64,000 nucleotides of DNA from Sneathiella sp. P13V-1. GTDB lineage: Bacteria; Pseudomonadota; Alphaproteobacteria; Sneathiellales; Sneathiellaceae. Position numbers and translations under genes: made by a program. The notes under the pieces are model-generated. The model worked only from the letters and a program-made list of their open reading frames with translations, was not told where the DNA came from and did no database searches. This document shows, one piece after another, positions 9,452 to 17,891 of the stretch. Location: the NCBI RefSeq assembly GCF_015143595.1, contig NZ_WYEU01000002.1:620001-684000 (forward strand). The letters are read 5' to 3'. How positions within the stretch are numbered: the stretch's first letter is position 1; each line of letters opens with the position of its first letter.

Positions 9452-11890
9452 ATGAAAAGACTACTGAAAGTACTGTTGATCCTATTTTGTCTCGTAATTC
9501 TGGGAGGAATTTTTGCTGCGGGTGGCGTTCTTTGGGGGTTCTGGCACTTTGGTAAGGGTTTGCCTGATTATGAACAGCTGGCAAGTTATGAACCTGCGGT
9601 GATGACCCGGGTTCACGCCGCAGATGGCAGCCTTATCGCCGAATATGCGCGTCAACGTCGCTTGTTTGTACCGACTACCGCCATTCCTAAGAAGGTCAAG
9701 CAGGCCTTCATCGCCGCTGAAGACCAGAATTTCTATAATCATTTTGGTATTGACCCGATCGGTATCATTCGTGCCGCTGGTATCAATGTCATGAATGTGG
9801 GGAAGGGCCGGCGTCTGGTGGGGGCATCCACCATCCCGCAGCAGGTTGCCAAGAACATGCTGCTGACTAATGAGGTTTCTTACGAGCGTAAAGCCAAAGA
9901 AGCCATTTTAGCGATCCGCATTAACAGAAGTCTTTCCAAAGAGCGCATTCTGGAGCTCTATCTGAATGAGATCTATCTGGGATATCGGGCCTATGGTGTT
10001 GCCGCAGCAGCGCTTTACTATTTTGATAAACCGCTCAATGAGCTGACTGTTGCCGAGATTGCCTATATAGCGGGTCTGCCAAAGGCACCCAACAACTATG
10101 ACCCGTTCCGTTACCATGAACGGGCCGTGACACGCCGTAACTATGTGGTCGGGCGTATGCTGGAAGATGGGTATATCTCAAAAGAAGAAGCAGATGAGGC
10201 CATTGCTAGTCCATTGGAAGTAAAGCGTGGTCGTGATGCTGAGGTTATTCAGGCGGAATGGTTTGTTGAGGAAGTTCGCCGTGAACTATACGACCTTTAT
10301 GGAGTGGAAGGCCTTTATGATGGTGGTCTGTCCGTTCGCACCACAATGAATAGTGATCTTCAGCGAGCAGCAGAACAGGCTTTGCGGGCTGGTCTGCGTC
10401 GTTATGACCGCAAGCATGGCTGGCGTGGTCCTATTTATCGTTTGAAAGACGTTGAGAACTGGCAGGACGGATTACCGAAGATTGCCGATCCTAAAGGCTT
10501 GAAGCCATGGAAGCTCGCTGTTGTTCTTGAGCTGCATCAGGAGTATGCGGAAATTGGCCTTAAAACCGGAGATCGCGCAAAGATCTTATTTGATGACATG
10601 AAATGGGCACGACCGTGGCGCGAAAAGCAGCGTTGGGGACCATTCCCAAAGAAACCATCTGATGTGTTGGAAGTCTCAGATATTGTTGCTGTGGCGCCGC
10701 TCGAAGGGGAACGGGCAAGGGATGATCTTTACCAGCTTGAGCAGATGCCAGATATCTCAGGTGGTCTTGTTGCCATGGACCCGCACACAGGCCGTGTTTA
10801 TGCGATGGCAGGTGGGTGGAGTCACGAGATTTCAGAATTTAACCGCGCCGTTCAAGCGCAGCGCCAACCGGGATCCTCGTTTAAGCCGTTTGTTTACGCG
10901 GCTGCACTGGATAATGGCTTCACACCTGTAAGCAAGGTCATGGATGGTCCCTTTGTTCTGACACAGGAAAACGGGGAACGCTGGAAGCCACGCAATTACA
11001 CCAAAAAATTCTATGGTCCCAGTACCTTACGCCTTGGACTTGAGAAATCCCGCAACCTGATGACGGTACGCGTGGCACGCTCCATCGGGATGGAAAAAGT
11101 GGCAGATTATGCGGCCGAATTTGGTATTCACAATAATCTTCAGCAAACATTGGCCATGTCCCTTGGGGCGATGGAAACCACATTGTTGAAGATGACAACG
11201 GCCTATTCCGAATTTGTAAATGGCGGCAAGGAAATCGTTCCAACCTTGATCGACCGTGTTCAGAACCGTCGTGGCATTGCGATTTACCGCCATGATACCC
11301 GTGAATGCAAAGGGTGCCGGACTGCTACCTGGCATGATCAGGAAAAGCCCGAAATCGAAGATGACCGCGCGCAGATTATTTCACCGGCAACCGCCTATCA
11401 GATCGTTTCCATGCTGGAAGGTGTTGTCCAGCGGGGAACGGGACGTAAAGTTCTGGAAGTGGGTAAACCGCTTGCCGGTAAAACAGGAACCACCAATGAT
11501 GCAAAAGATACCTGGTTCGTTGGTTTTTCCCCTGATCTTGCGGTCGGCGTATACATTGGTTTTGACCAGCCAAAAACACTAGGCCCAAAAGAGGGTGGCG
11601 GCAGTGTTGCCGCCCCTGTTTTCAGGGACTTCATGAAGGTTGCGTTGAAAGATCAGCCAGCTATTCCGTTTCGTGTTCCCGAAGGGGTGCGTTTGGTCCG
11701 TGTAAACGCCTCAACCGGCGAACTTGCGCGCACCGGAGACAGAGGTGTCATTCTTGAGGCCTTTAAATCCACTGACAAAATTGGGTCCAACAGCGTTGTT
11801 ATTGACGGCTCCGAAACGGGTTCTTCTTCTGGAATTAATCTGCAAGCACCAAAAGATCCTGTGACTTTTGGTACAGGTGGGCTTTACTGA
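9452..11890 (+). CDS. mrcA: Penicillin-binding protein 1A
   Basis: Bifunctional peptidoglycan synthase, 812 aa. One N-terminal membrane helix lies at about 7-30. The glycosyltransferase domain (GT51, about 50-230) carries catalytic E90 in AAEDQNFYNHFG. An OB-like insert (about 320-425) is typical of class A PBP1a. The transpeptidase domain shows S475-S-F-K478 as nucleophile motif, SRN as second motif and KTGTT as third motif. A Cys pair in CKGC lies near residue 617. It polymerises lipid II and cross-links stem peptides on the periplasmic face. It lies 85 bases after the amidase gene and 60 bases before prfB, all on one strand. Confidence 0.95.
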   Translation: MKRLLKVLLILFCLVILGGIFAAGGVLWGFWHFGKGLPDYEQLASYEPAVMTRVHAADGSLIAEYARQRRLFVPTTAIPKKVKQAFIAAEDQNFYNHFGIDPIGIIRAAGINVMNVGKGRRLVGASTIPQQVAKNMLLTNEVSYERKAKEAILAIRINRSLSKERILELYLNEIYLGYRAYGVAAAALYYFDKPLNELTVAEIAYIAGLPKAPNNYDPFRYHERAVTRRNYVVGRMLEDGYISKEEADEAIASPLEVKRGRDAEVIQAEWFVEEVRRELYDLYGVEGLYDGGLSVRTTMNSDLQRAAEQALRAGLRRYDRKHGWRGPIYRLKDVENWQDGLPKIADPKGLKPWKLAVVLELHQEYAEIGLKTGDRAKILFDDMKWARPWREKQRWGPFPKKPSDVLEVSDIVAVAPLEGERARDDLYQLEQMPDISGGLVAMDPHTGRVYAMAGGWSHEISEFNRAVQAQRQPGSSFKPFVYAAALDNGFTPVSKVMDGPFVLTQENGERWKPRNYTKKFYGPSTLRLGLEKSRNLMTVRVARSIGMEKVADYAAEFGIHNNLQQTLAMSLGAMETTLLKMTTAYSEFVNGGKEIVPTLIDRVQNRRGIAIYRHDTRECKGCRTATWHDQEKPEIEDDRAQIISPATAYQIVSMLEGVVQRGTGRKVLEVGKPLAGKTGTTNDAKDTWFVGFSPDLAVGVYIGFDQPKTLGPKEGGGSVAAPVFRDFMKVALKDQPAIPFRVPEGVRLVRVNASTGELARTGDRGVILEAFKSTDKIGSNSVVIDGSETGSSSGINLQAPKDPVTFGTGGLY

Positions 11891-11950
11891 TCGGGCTTAA
11901 GTCTCTATTTTCTCGCCAACAAATAAATACCGAATTTGAATGGAGTAATT

Positions 11951-13061
11951 ATGCGCGCCGAGCATCAGGTTGTCGTGGATGAAATCAAGCAGGCGATGGA
12001 CCTGCTGAGGAGGCATCTTTAACTGGGATACAGCTGTTAGAAGACTGGATGAGCTGAATTCCCTCGTTGAAGATCCTGAGCTTTGGAATAATGCCACCAA
12101 AGCTCAAGGCCTGATGAGAGAGCGCACAACTCTCGATACCGCTATCAACGCCTATAAGCGCATTTCGCAAGATCTGGAAGATACGGTTGAACTGATCGAA
12201 CTTGCGGAGATGGAAGAGGACGAAGATACATTGAACGAGGCGGAAGAAGCCCTCAATGATCTTCGTGTTGAAGTTGATAAGCGCCGTCTTGAAAGCATGT
12301 TGTCCGGCGAAGTGGATGGGAACGATTGTTACCTTGAAATCCACGCCGGTGCGGGCGGTACGGAAAGCCAGGACTGGACGCAGATTCTGCTGCGCATGTA
12401 TATGCGTTGGGCGGATCAGCATGGCTGCAAGACCAAAGTGCTTGAGGAAAGCGCAGGCGAGGAAGCAGGTCTTAAATCCGTAACCATTGAGATCTCCGGT
12501 GAGAATGCGTATGGCTGGTTGAAGACAGAATCTGGTGTACATCGCCTTGTGCGAATTTCACCATTTGATTCAAATGCCCGCCGCCATACGAGCTTTTCAT
12601 CTGTTGGCGTGTATCCGGTTATTGATGACGATATTGATATTGAGATCGAAGAAAAAGATCTTCGTATTGATACATACCGCGCTTCCGGCGCCGGTGGTCA
12701 GCACGTGAACCGGACGGAATCTGCGATCCGTATCACCCATATTCCGACAAATATTGTGGTGCAATGTCAGAACGATCGCTCCCAGCATAAGAACAAAGCG
12801 GCGGCGATGAAGATGTTGAAATCTCGCCTTTACGAAGCTGAGCTGCAAAAGCGTGAAGAAGCGGCAGCCGAAGCGCGCGGAACGCAAACCGATATTGGGT
12901 GGGGGCATCAGATCCGATCTTACGTTCTGCACCCATATCAGATGGTCAAAGACCTTCGCACCGGCGTTGAAAAAGGAAACGCCCAAGGTGTTCTGGATGG
13001 TGATCTGGATGATTATCTTGCCGCGGCCTTGTCACAGCGAGTTGGTGAGGGGGACGACTAG
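11951..13061 (+). CDS. prfB: Peptide chain release factor 2, programmed +1 frameshift
   Basis: Class I release factor for UGA and UAA stops. The gene is read as 11951-12019 joined to 12021-13061, skipping T12020, and gives 369 aa. The start ATG 11951 has TGGAG seven bases upstream. The first frame ends at TAA 12020-12022, and the +1 frame continues as N-W-D-T-A directly into the rest of the protein. Stop-recognition tripeptide SPF lies at about 203-205 and catalytic GGQ at about 248-250, almost the same as in E. coli RF2. A caller that ignores the frameshift would start at ATG 12114 and lose 54 residues. The odd point is TAA in place of the usual TGA (see findings). Confidence 0.95.
12008..12023 (+). 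promoter_or_regulatory. prfB: prfB +1 frameshift site with TAA stop
   Basis: The sequence is AGGAGG-CAT-CTT-TAA-C. AGGAGG is a strong internal Shine-Dalgarno-like element ending three bases before the slippery CTT, the same spacing as in E. coli prfB. Slipping from CTT to TTT moves the ribosome to the +1 frame. The stop is TAA, so Asn (AAC) follows where Asp (GAC after TGA) is typical. Confidence 0.92.
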
Positions 13062-13084
13062 GTCATATCCCTTAAAATTAACTC

Positions 13085-13119
13085 AAAAGCCGGCCTTATG
13101 CAGAGGCCGGCTTTTTTAT
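13085..13119. terminator. Bidirectional terminator between prfB and the nucleoside-recognition gene
   Basis: AGCCGGCC (13088-13095) pairs with GGCCGGCT (13105-13112), flanked by A-run and T-run. The stop codon of the minus-strand gene lies in the loop, so the hairpin serves both convergent genes. Confidence 0.9.
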
Positions 13120-14076
13120 TTTATACAAATATTTAAAATACTTATCGGGCATTGGTTTGATCATCATGGCGATCGGAACGACCATAATGATAGTCAGAAG
13201 AACCCGGCCGATCAGCACACCACTCCAATGGCCACCGCAAGCGATGATGATGATGGTATCTTCAACTAGACTGTGACCAAGGCAAATAAAAATCATGGAT
13301 AAGAAAACACTTTTCGGCTGCAGGTGATCTTTTTCAACTTCCCGAATAATCAAGCCCCCTCCAAAAGACAATCCCAGCAAAATACCGACCATGGCAAGCG
13401 GGGCTGCGTTTGGGCCAATTCCGATTAAGCGCAGCAGTGGCGTGAGGAGTTTGATCAGCTGCTTGGTAATACCTGTGATATCCAGCAATTTCATCAGGGT
13501 AATCAGGCCAACAAGAATGACAAATATCATGGCCAGCCCCTGCAAGGAGGAAATACCCCAATCCAACCAGCTTTCAGGACCCTCAGAGGCGCTATCAAGA
13601 GCGATTAGGATATTCGCAGGTCCTTCGAACATTCCCACCGATGTGATGATTACATGGGCAAGCCATCCGTAGATCACCATGGCAAGTAGGCGAATAAAGG
13701 TTGAAAAGACAATGGAGACGCCCGTTTTCTTCACGATGAGCTGTTCAACCGGCAACACATGTGCAAATAACATCATCCCGCCAAGAACGGTCATATCAGC
13801 GGTGGTAAAGGCCACTTCTGGGGCAAGGGCCATTAGGACTGCGGCAGCGGGGTATAGGCCCACAAGGATCGTTGTCACCAGAATAAGCGATGCCTCCGCT
13901 GGCAGGCCGAAGATCGCCATAAAAGGCGCGCTCCATTCACCCAATATCTCAACAATTCCGTGGCGGATGGCAAATTCCACAACAATCATCACAGGCACGA
14001 TGATTTTGATCAGAGCCCAGTAGACCGCCACGGATTCAGTGGCAATCTCTTTGGCAAGGGATTTAAGTCGGGTCAT
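13096..14076 (-). CDS. Nucleoside-recognition (Gate) domain membrane protein
   Basis: Integral membrane protein of 326 aa with about eight hydrophobic segments. Its two glycine/isoleucine-rich blocks, one around MVGILLGLSFGGGLII and one in the N-terminal third, are typical of the Gate/nucleoside-recognition family (SpmA/SpmB and YjiH relatives). The transported or sensed compound is unknown in most members. Its stop lies three bases before the start-side end of the esterase gene upstream on the same strand, so the two are probably one transcript. The substrate cannot be inferred. Confidence 0.75.
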   Translation of the reverse strand: MTRLKSLAKEIATESVAVYWALIKIIVPVMIVVEFAIRHGIVEILGEWSAPFMAIFGLPAEASLILVTTILVGLYPAAAVLMALAPEVAFTTADMTVLGGMMLFAHVLPVEQLIVKKTGVSIVFSTFIRLLAMVIYGWLAHVIITSVGMFEGPANILIALDSASEGPESWLDWGISSLQGLAMIFVILVGLITLMKLLDITGITKQLIKLLTPLLRLIGIGPNAAPLAMVGILLGLSFGGGLIIREVEKDHLQPKSVFLSMIFICLGHSLVEDTIIIIACGGHWSGVLIGRVLLTIIMVVPIAMMIKPMPDKYFKYLYKIKKPASA

Positions 14077-14079
14077 ATA

Positions 14080-15114
14080 TTATTCTGCAAAGGCGGATGC
14101 AACAGCAGTTGCTGCGGTTTTGAGGGCTTTGTCCGCGTCTTCAAATAACCCGCTTAAGGACATGAAGCCGTGAACCATCCCTTCATAGCGTATTACGCCC
14201 ATCGGTACACCTGCTTCTTTCAAAGCCGCCGCATATTCTTCTGCTTCATCCCGCAACGGATCAAACCCTGCTGTCATGATCAGGGTAGGGGCCAAGCCTT
14301 CCAGGTCTTCTGAAATACTGGGGGAGGCCCGCAAATCATTCATATCTTCAGGCGTGTTCAAATAATGACCGCGGTACCAATGCATCCGCTCTTCCGTCAG
14401 GAAAAAACCGTTGGCAAATAGTTTATGGCTGTTGGCAGTAAAATGGCTGTCAGTTGTTGGATAGATAAGTAGCTGGAATTTAGGTTGAGGTGTCCCGTTG
14501 CGCTTTGCATCCTGCGCGGCAACAGCCGCCAAATTACCACCAGAACTGTCACCCCCCACGGCGACATTATTCTGATCCAACCCTTTACTAAGGCCGTTTT
14601 CCTGAACCCAACGAAGCGCCGCATAGGCATCATCAACAGCAGCAGGGAATTTGTTCTCAGGCGCGAGGCGATATTCCACGGATAGAACCGCAAAATTCCC
14701 GAATTTAGCGAGACGGCGGAACATGCCATCGTGGGATTTGATGGACCCCCGAATAAACCCGCCCCCGTGATATCCGACAAGGACCGGTATGGGGTTGCTT
14801 TCATCGCTTTGGCGCGGTTTGTAAAGCCGGACAGGAATATCCCCACCAGGGCCGGGGATGGTGAAATCCTCTACATGCGGAAGGTCAACGAAATCACCGG
14901 CAAAGGTCACGCCAAGCGTTTCGATTTGCTCCCGTGCACGCTCAACGGTTTCCTCATCAATAGGTGGGGTTTGTTTATCAACAATTTTGCAAAGAAACTG
15001 CGCTTTTGCGTTCAGGATCTGCCCATCTTTTTTAACCCGGCGACCAAGATATAGAAGGTTAAACACCCCTTCAGGTATCTTACACAAAATATCCGCAAGC
15101 TTGGCCTGATCCAT
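14080..15114 (-). CDS. Alpha/beta hydrolase, hormone-sensitive-lipase family
   Basis: Carboxylesterase-type hydrolase of 344 aa. The oxyanion-hole motif HGGG lies at 116-119 and the nucleophile is S190 in GDSSGG. The acid is probably Asp in TAGFDPLRDEA and the base His in MVHGF near the C-terminus. No signal peptide is visible, so it should be cytoplasmic. I chose ATG 15114 because it has a GGGGGG run five to ten bases upstream; a TTG at 15126 is open but sits inside that run. The natural ester substrate is unknown. Confidence 0.87.
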   Translation of the reverse strand: MDQAKLADILCKIPEGVFNLLYLGRRVKKDGQILNAKAQFLCKIVDKQTPPIDEETVERAREQIETLGVTFAGDFVDLPHVEDFTIPGPGGDIPVRLYKPRQSDESNPIPVLVGYHGGGFIRGSIKSHDGMFRRLAKFGNFAVLSVEYRLAPENKFPAAVDDAYAALRWVQENGLSKGLDQNNVAVGGDSSGGNLAAVAAQDAKRNGTPQPKFQLLIYPTTDSHFTANSHKLFANGFFLTEERMHWYRGHYLNTPEDMNDLRASPSISEDLEGLAPTLIMTAGFDPLRDEAEEYAAALKEAGVPMGVIRYEGMVHGFMSLSGLFEDADKALKTAATAVASAFAE

Positions 15115-15197
15115 TTTTCCCCCCAATTCAGGTAATCAATTTACCCTAAAATATTATAGGCATAAATATGATCATATCTCAGGAAATCGTCAAAGGC

Positions 15198-16487
15198 TTA
15201 TCTGATGTACTTATTGTTTGCTTTAAGTGTATGCAAGATCCAGGCTCGATCTGCCTCACTTAAGTCTTCTGCAAAAGTGTGTAGTTTGCCGTTTCTGTTG
15301 AAGATGATCTTATTTCCCGACAGATGTAGGTTCTTCAAATCACTGAGCAACAGTGAGAATGTTTCTTTCCTGGCAAACGGGTTATGGAAGATGCTCGTTG
15401 AGCTTCCCCCTTTTTCCACAAAGATCTCCAGACCGGATATATGGATCTTTTCTTTACGTTGTGGGATGCCCGCAATAATCATCCCAATAAAGCAGAGTAT
15501 TGCACCGGCAACGGGCATATAAATCTGTTCTAGTAAGGCATGGGAACGTGGGTGCGCCAAGGTTTCGTCATATCCGATGGCTTTATATAGTTTCCAGAGG
15601 ACCGTCACTTCATCTGTCGTTTGATACAGACAGATGCAGAACGCGATAAAAAGCGCAATGGCCGCATAAACGCGCAAAAAGCCAGCTTCTTTTATACCCG
15701 CAGCATATTTAAGGGTTATGCCTCGATGATCTTTGATTTTCTGGATGGCGGAATTTGCGGGAAGGGCAACATCCTTTAATTCTGGAGCAGGAGGCTCGTC
15801 TGCGTCCAATGGAGCTGGCTGCTCTTTTTCTTTCTCTTCCAGTTTTCTCATACGCTCCAGAAGCGGAGTATGGTCTTCCTCAGGCAAGGTATCTTCTGTT
15901 GGAACATTTTCAGGGGAGCCCTCATCAACTTGATCTTTCAGCAATTCATACACCCACTTTATGTCACTTACGGGCATTTCATCGCTGATCATCAATTCAT
16001 TTTTGGAATTTTTCAGCTGAATGGCTTCTCCGCTCCGGGTTCGAAGCAGTTCCGCTTCTGATGCCTGTTTTGGGGTAACATAAAACAGATTTTTGGGGGG
16101 CAGGGCAGGTTGGCGATGTTTGCTTTCCAATCTGCTCACTGATGGGGCCTTGTATCCACCGGTGATTACAATGGCATTCTTAAAAGGACCACTTGAATAA
16201 ACACCCCCGACAAGCACGAAGGGCACCATCATAGCGATATAAATCTCAAACATAAATTCGCGGAAAAAAGGCAGGGGGAGGGCGTTTTGAAAAAAGAATA
16301 GAAAAACCAAGAAGAAGAGTATGATTGACGAGACAAATCTGATTTTTCGCGCGAGCGCTGATATTGGGTATGAAATCTCTAACCCCTCATCTGTTTCTCG
16401 CACCCTTACATAGGTGAAAGTCACCAAATTCAGAATAAAATCCCCACCTGAGCTAATTTTATTCGCGCTGTTTTCGCCCGTTGTCAT
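15198..16487 (-). CDS. Membrane protein of unknown family with two similarly built halves
   Basis: I do not recognise this 429-aa protein. It has two pairs of membrane helices. The first pair is at about 47-70 and 80-103, and the second at about 262-285 and 310-335. Each pair is followed by a soluble segment ending in a helix with a conserved-looking Trp (SDIKWVYELL in the first half, ADRAWILHTL in the second). The first soluble segment ends in an acidic, Glu/Pro-rich linker (about 195-245). The build suggests an internal duplication of a two-helix unit plus a small cytosolic domain. It stands alone on its strand; upstream lies an AT-rich gap. Function unknown. Confidence 0.7.
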   Translation of the reverse strand: MTTGENSANKISSGGDFILNLVTFTYVRVRETDEGLEISYPISALARKIRFVSSIILFFLVFLFFFQNALPLPFFREFMFEIYIAMMVPFVLVGGVYSSGPFKNAIVITGGYKAPSVSRLESKHRQPALPPKNLFYVTPKQASEAELLRTRSGEAIQLKNSKNELMISDEMPVSDIKWVYELLKDQVDEGSPENVPTEDTLPEEDHTPLLERMRKLEEKEKEQPAPLDADEPPAPELKDVALPANSAIQKIKDHRGITLKYAAGIKEAGFLRVYAAIALFIAFCICLYQTTDEVTVLWKLYKAIGYDETLAHPRSHALLEQIYMPVAGAILCFIGMIIAGIPQRKEKIHISGLEIFVEKGGSSTSIFHNPFARKETFSLLLSDLKNLHLSGNKIIFNRNGKLHTFAEDLSEADRAWILHTLKANNKYIR

Positions 16488-16816
16488 TTAGTTTCTCTTT
16501 CAAGGGAAATAAACAGCCACGGTATGGTGTTCGGCATGATTGTTTCTGTGATGCCGCCTTTTTGTCCTATCTGTATATCTGATGACCGTGATTGCATATT
16601 TTCCCCTCAATGCAAAATCATCGTTTGTTATTATGGTGAGTCCATTCAACTATATGGCGGGTGGTAAGGCAATAAGAAAACAAAATCTTATTAAGCCTCT
16701 TAACAACTAGAATTTAGAATGGTTAGCGATGGAAGAGAAGTTCATTTTATTCAGGAAAAAAAATCAAAAAAATATAAAACCTATATTTTTCAGTTAGTTA
16801 TAGGAAAATATTTGGT
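16488..16816. other. AT-rich intergenic stretch without a gene
   Basis: About 330 bases upstream of the small-gene promoter. It contains A-rich runs and no reading frame with family resemblance. It probably also carries the promoter of the divergent membrane-protein gene that starts at 16487, but I cannot place it. Confidence 0.5.
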
Positions 16817-16845
16817 TTGGCCCTGAGCGGTGTATTCTTTATAAT
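16817..16845 (+). promoter_or_regulatory. Sigma-70-type promoter for the small gene at 16973
   Basis: TTGGCC at 16817-16822 and a perfect TATAAT at 16840-16845 are separated by 17 bases. Transcription would begin near 16852 and give a leader of about 120 bases. Confidence 0.65.
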
Positions 16846-16871
16846 TAGAGAACACTCAAAGAACACGAGTG

Positions 16872-16941
16872 GCCCCTCCCTACTGCTTGCCGGCTGAATA
16901 GGGAAGGGCAATTTTCGCGCATGCAAGGAAAATTTTGCATG
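16872..16941 (+). promoter_or_regulatory. Structured RNA leader with two hairpins
   Basis: GCCCCTCCCTA (16872-16882) pairs with TAGGGAAGGGC (16899-16909) with one mismatch. CATGCAA (16920-16926) pairs perfectly with TTGCATG (16935-16941). Both lie between the promoter and the start of the small gene. A short frame begins at ATG 16921 (in-frame ATG also at 16939), ends at TAG 16990 and overlaps the gene start in another frame. I do not match the structure to any known riboswitch. Confidence 0.5.
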
Positions 16942-16972
16942 AATACGTTAACTCATCATCCAGAAAGGTTTT

Positions 16973-17227
16973 ATGATGAGAAACAAAGATAGTATAGTTA
17001 CATTTCGTAACTCTGTAAATGTCAACATGTCAAGAGAACAGCGGAAATGTTTAGAGCTGAAGCTTAGGCTAGTTAACTCCGCTAGGCTGACTTATGGCGT
17101 GAAAGACGCTCAGGATTTGTGGAAAAAGTTGAATTTACCTCAAACTGATGGAATGTCATTTCCTGCACAGCTAGAGTTACCATTATCTACACTAGCTCGT
17201 AATGATAATGGTCCAACAGTGATTTAG
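16973..17227 (+). CDS. Small protein of unknown function (84 aa)
   Basis: I do not recognise the protein. It is basic in the first half with a helix-forming stretch (about 19-50, with REQRKCLELKLRL) and a Pro/Leu-containing tail. It has no signal peptide or membrane segment. GAAAGG ends five bases before ATG 16973 (ATG 16976 is an alternative). Its own promoter, structured leader and terminator make a compact monocistronic unit of about 420 bases, which supports it as a real gene. Base composition is more AT-rich than the neighbours. It could be a regulator or stress protein, but nothing in the sequence shows this. Confidence 0.65.
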   Translation: MMRNKDSIVTFRNSVNVNMSREQRKCLELKLRLVNSARLTYGVKDAQDLWKKLNLPQTDGMSFPAQLELPLSTLARNDNGPTVI

Positions 17228-17246
17228 TTACGACTTGTTGCAATAA

Positions 17247-17274
17247 AAAACGGCGCTTGAGGAAGCGCCGTTTT
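17247..17274. terminator. Bidirectional terminator between the small gene and grxD
   Basis: CGGCGCTT (17251-17258) pairs with AAGCGCCG (17263-17270) around GAGG, with A-run before and T-run after. Confidence 0.9.
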
Positions 17275-17296
17275 GAAAAATGAGTCCAAGGGCAGT

Positions 17297-17632
17297 TTAG
17301 CTTGCCATTGTGACCTGTTTTTCGTCGAAAAGGCCTTGTAGTTCGCCTGTTTCAAACATTTCACGCATGATGTCACAGCCACCGATAAATTCGCCTTTGA
17401 CGTAGAGCTGAGGAATTGTTGGCCATTGGCTGAATTCCTTGATGCCTTCGCGGATGCTTGGGTCGCTCAGTACGTCAATGCTGCTGAATTTAACATTCAG
17501 GTGTGACAGGATTTGAACCGCAGTTGCGGAGAAACCGCATTGTGGAAATACTGCGGAACCTTTCATAAACAGGACGACGTCGTTAGAGCCGACTTCCTGC
17601 TTAATGCGTTCTTCTGTTGCTTGATCAAGCAT
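17297..17632 (-). CDS. grxD: Monothiol glutaredoxin, Grx4 family
   Basis: CGFS-type glutaredoxin of 111 aa. The active-site motif is C32-G-F-S, followed by the glutathione-binding segment SQWPTIPQLYVKGEFIGG with cis-Pro and the GGCD motif. Proteins of this family carry and transfer [2Fe-2S] clusters, usually together with BolA proteins. The bolA gene lies 17 bases upstream on the same strand, which supports that partnership. It is cytosolic. Confidence 0.95.
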   Translation of the reverse strand: MLDQATEERIKQEVGSNDVVLFMKGSAVFPQCGFSATAVQILSHLNVKFSSIDVLSDPSIREGIKEFSQWPTIPQLYVKGEFIGGCDIMREMFETGELQGLFDEKQVTMAS

Positions 17633-17649
17633 TATTAGCCCTTTCTAGA

Positions 17650-17886
17650 TTAAGTGTTAGGTACAGAGGTTTGCAGTGCCAGTGCGTGAAGATCACCGCC
17701 CATCTTGCCTTTCAAGGCTTGATAAACCAGTTGATGTTGCTTCACACGAGGCAGGCCTTCAAAAGCGGAAGAGATAACAAGCGCCGCATAATGGTCACCA
17801 TCACCGCGCAGGTCGGTGATTTCCACCTGCGCATCAGGTAGGCTTTCCATAATCAGGCGTTCGATTTCACTCGCATCCATTGCCAT
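17650..17886 (-). CDS. BolA-family protein
   Basis: Small BolA-like protein of 78 aa with the class II KH-like fold: E-R-L-I at the N-terminus, then GDGDHYAALVISSAFEG, and the helix PRVKQHQLVYQALKGKMG. It is shorter than BolA1 and resembles the IbaG/YrbA group. His residues near GDGDHY and KQHQ are the usual cluster-ligand candidates when paired with a CGFS glutaredoxin. It lies between purL (6 bases upstream) and grxD, all on one strand. Confidence 0.92.
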   Translation of the reverse strand: MAMDASEIERLIMESLPDAQVEITDLRGDGDHYAALVISSAFEGLPRVKQHQLVYQALKGKMGGDLHALALQTSVPNT

Positions 17887-17891
17887 GCAAA

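Noticed and set aside
12114-13061. prfB starting at ATG 12114 as an ordinary gene
   Set aside because: The 93 bases before it, back to AAC 12021, continue the RF2 protein in frame, and the frameshift signal is present; the shorter form lacks the N-terminal domain.
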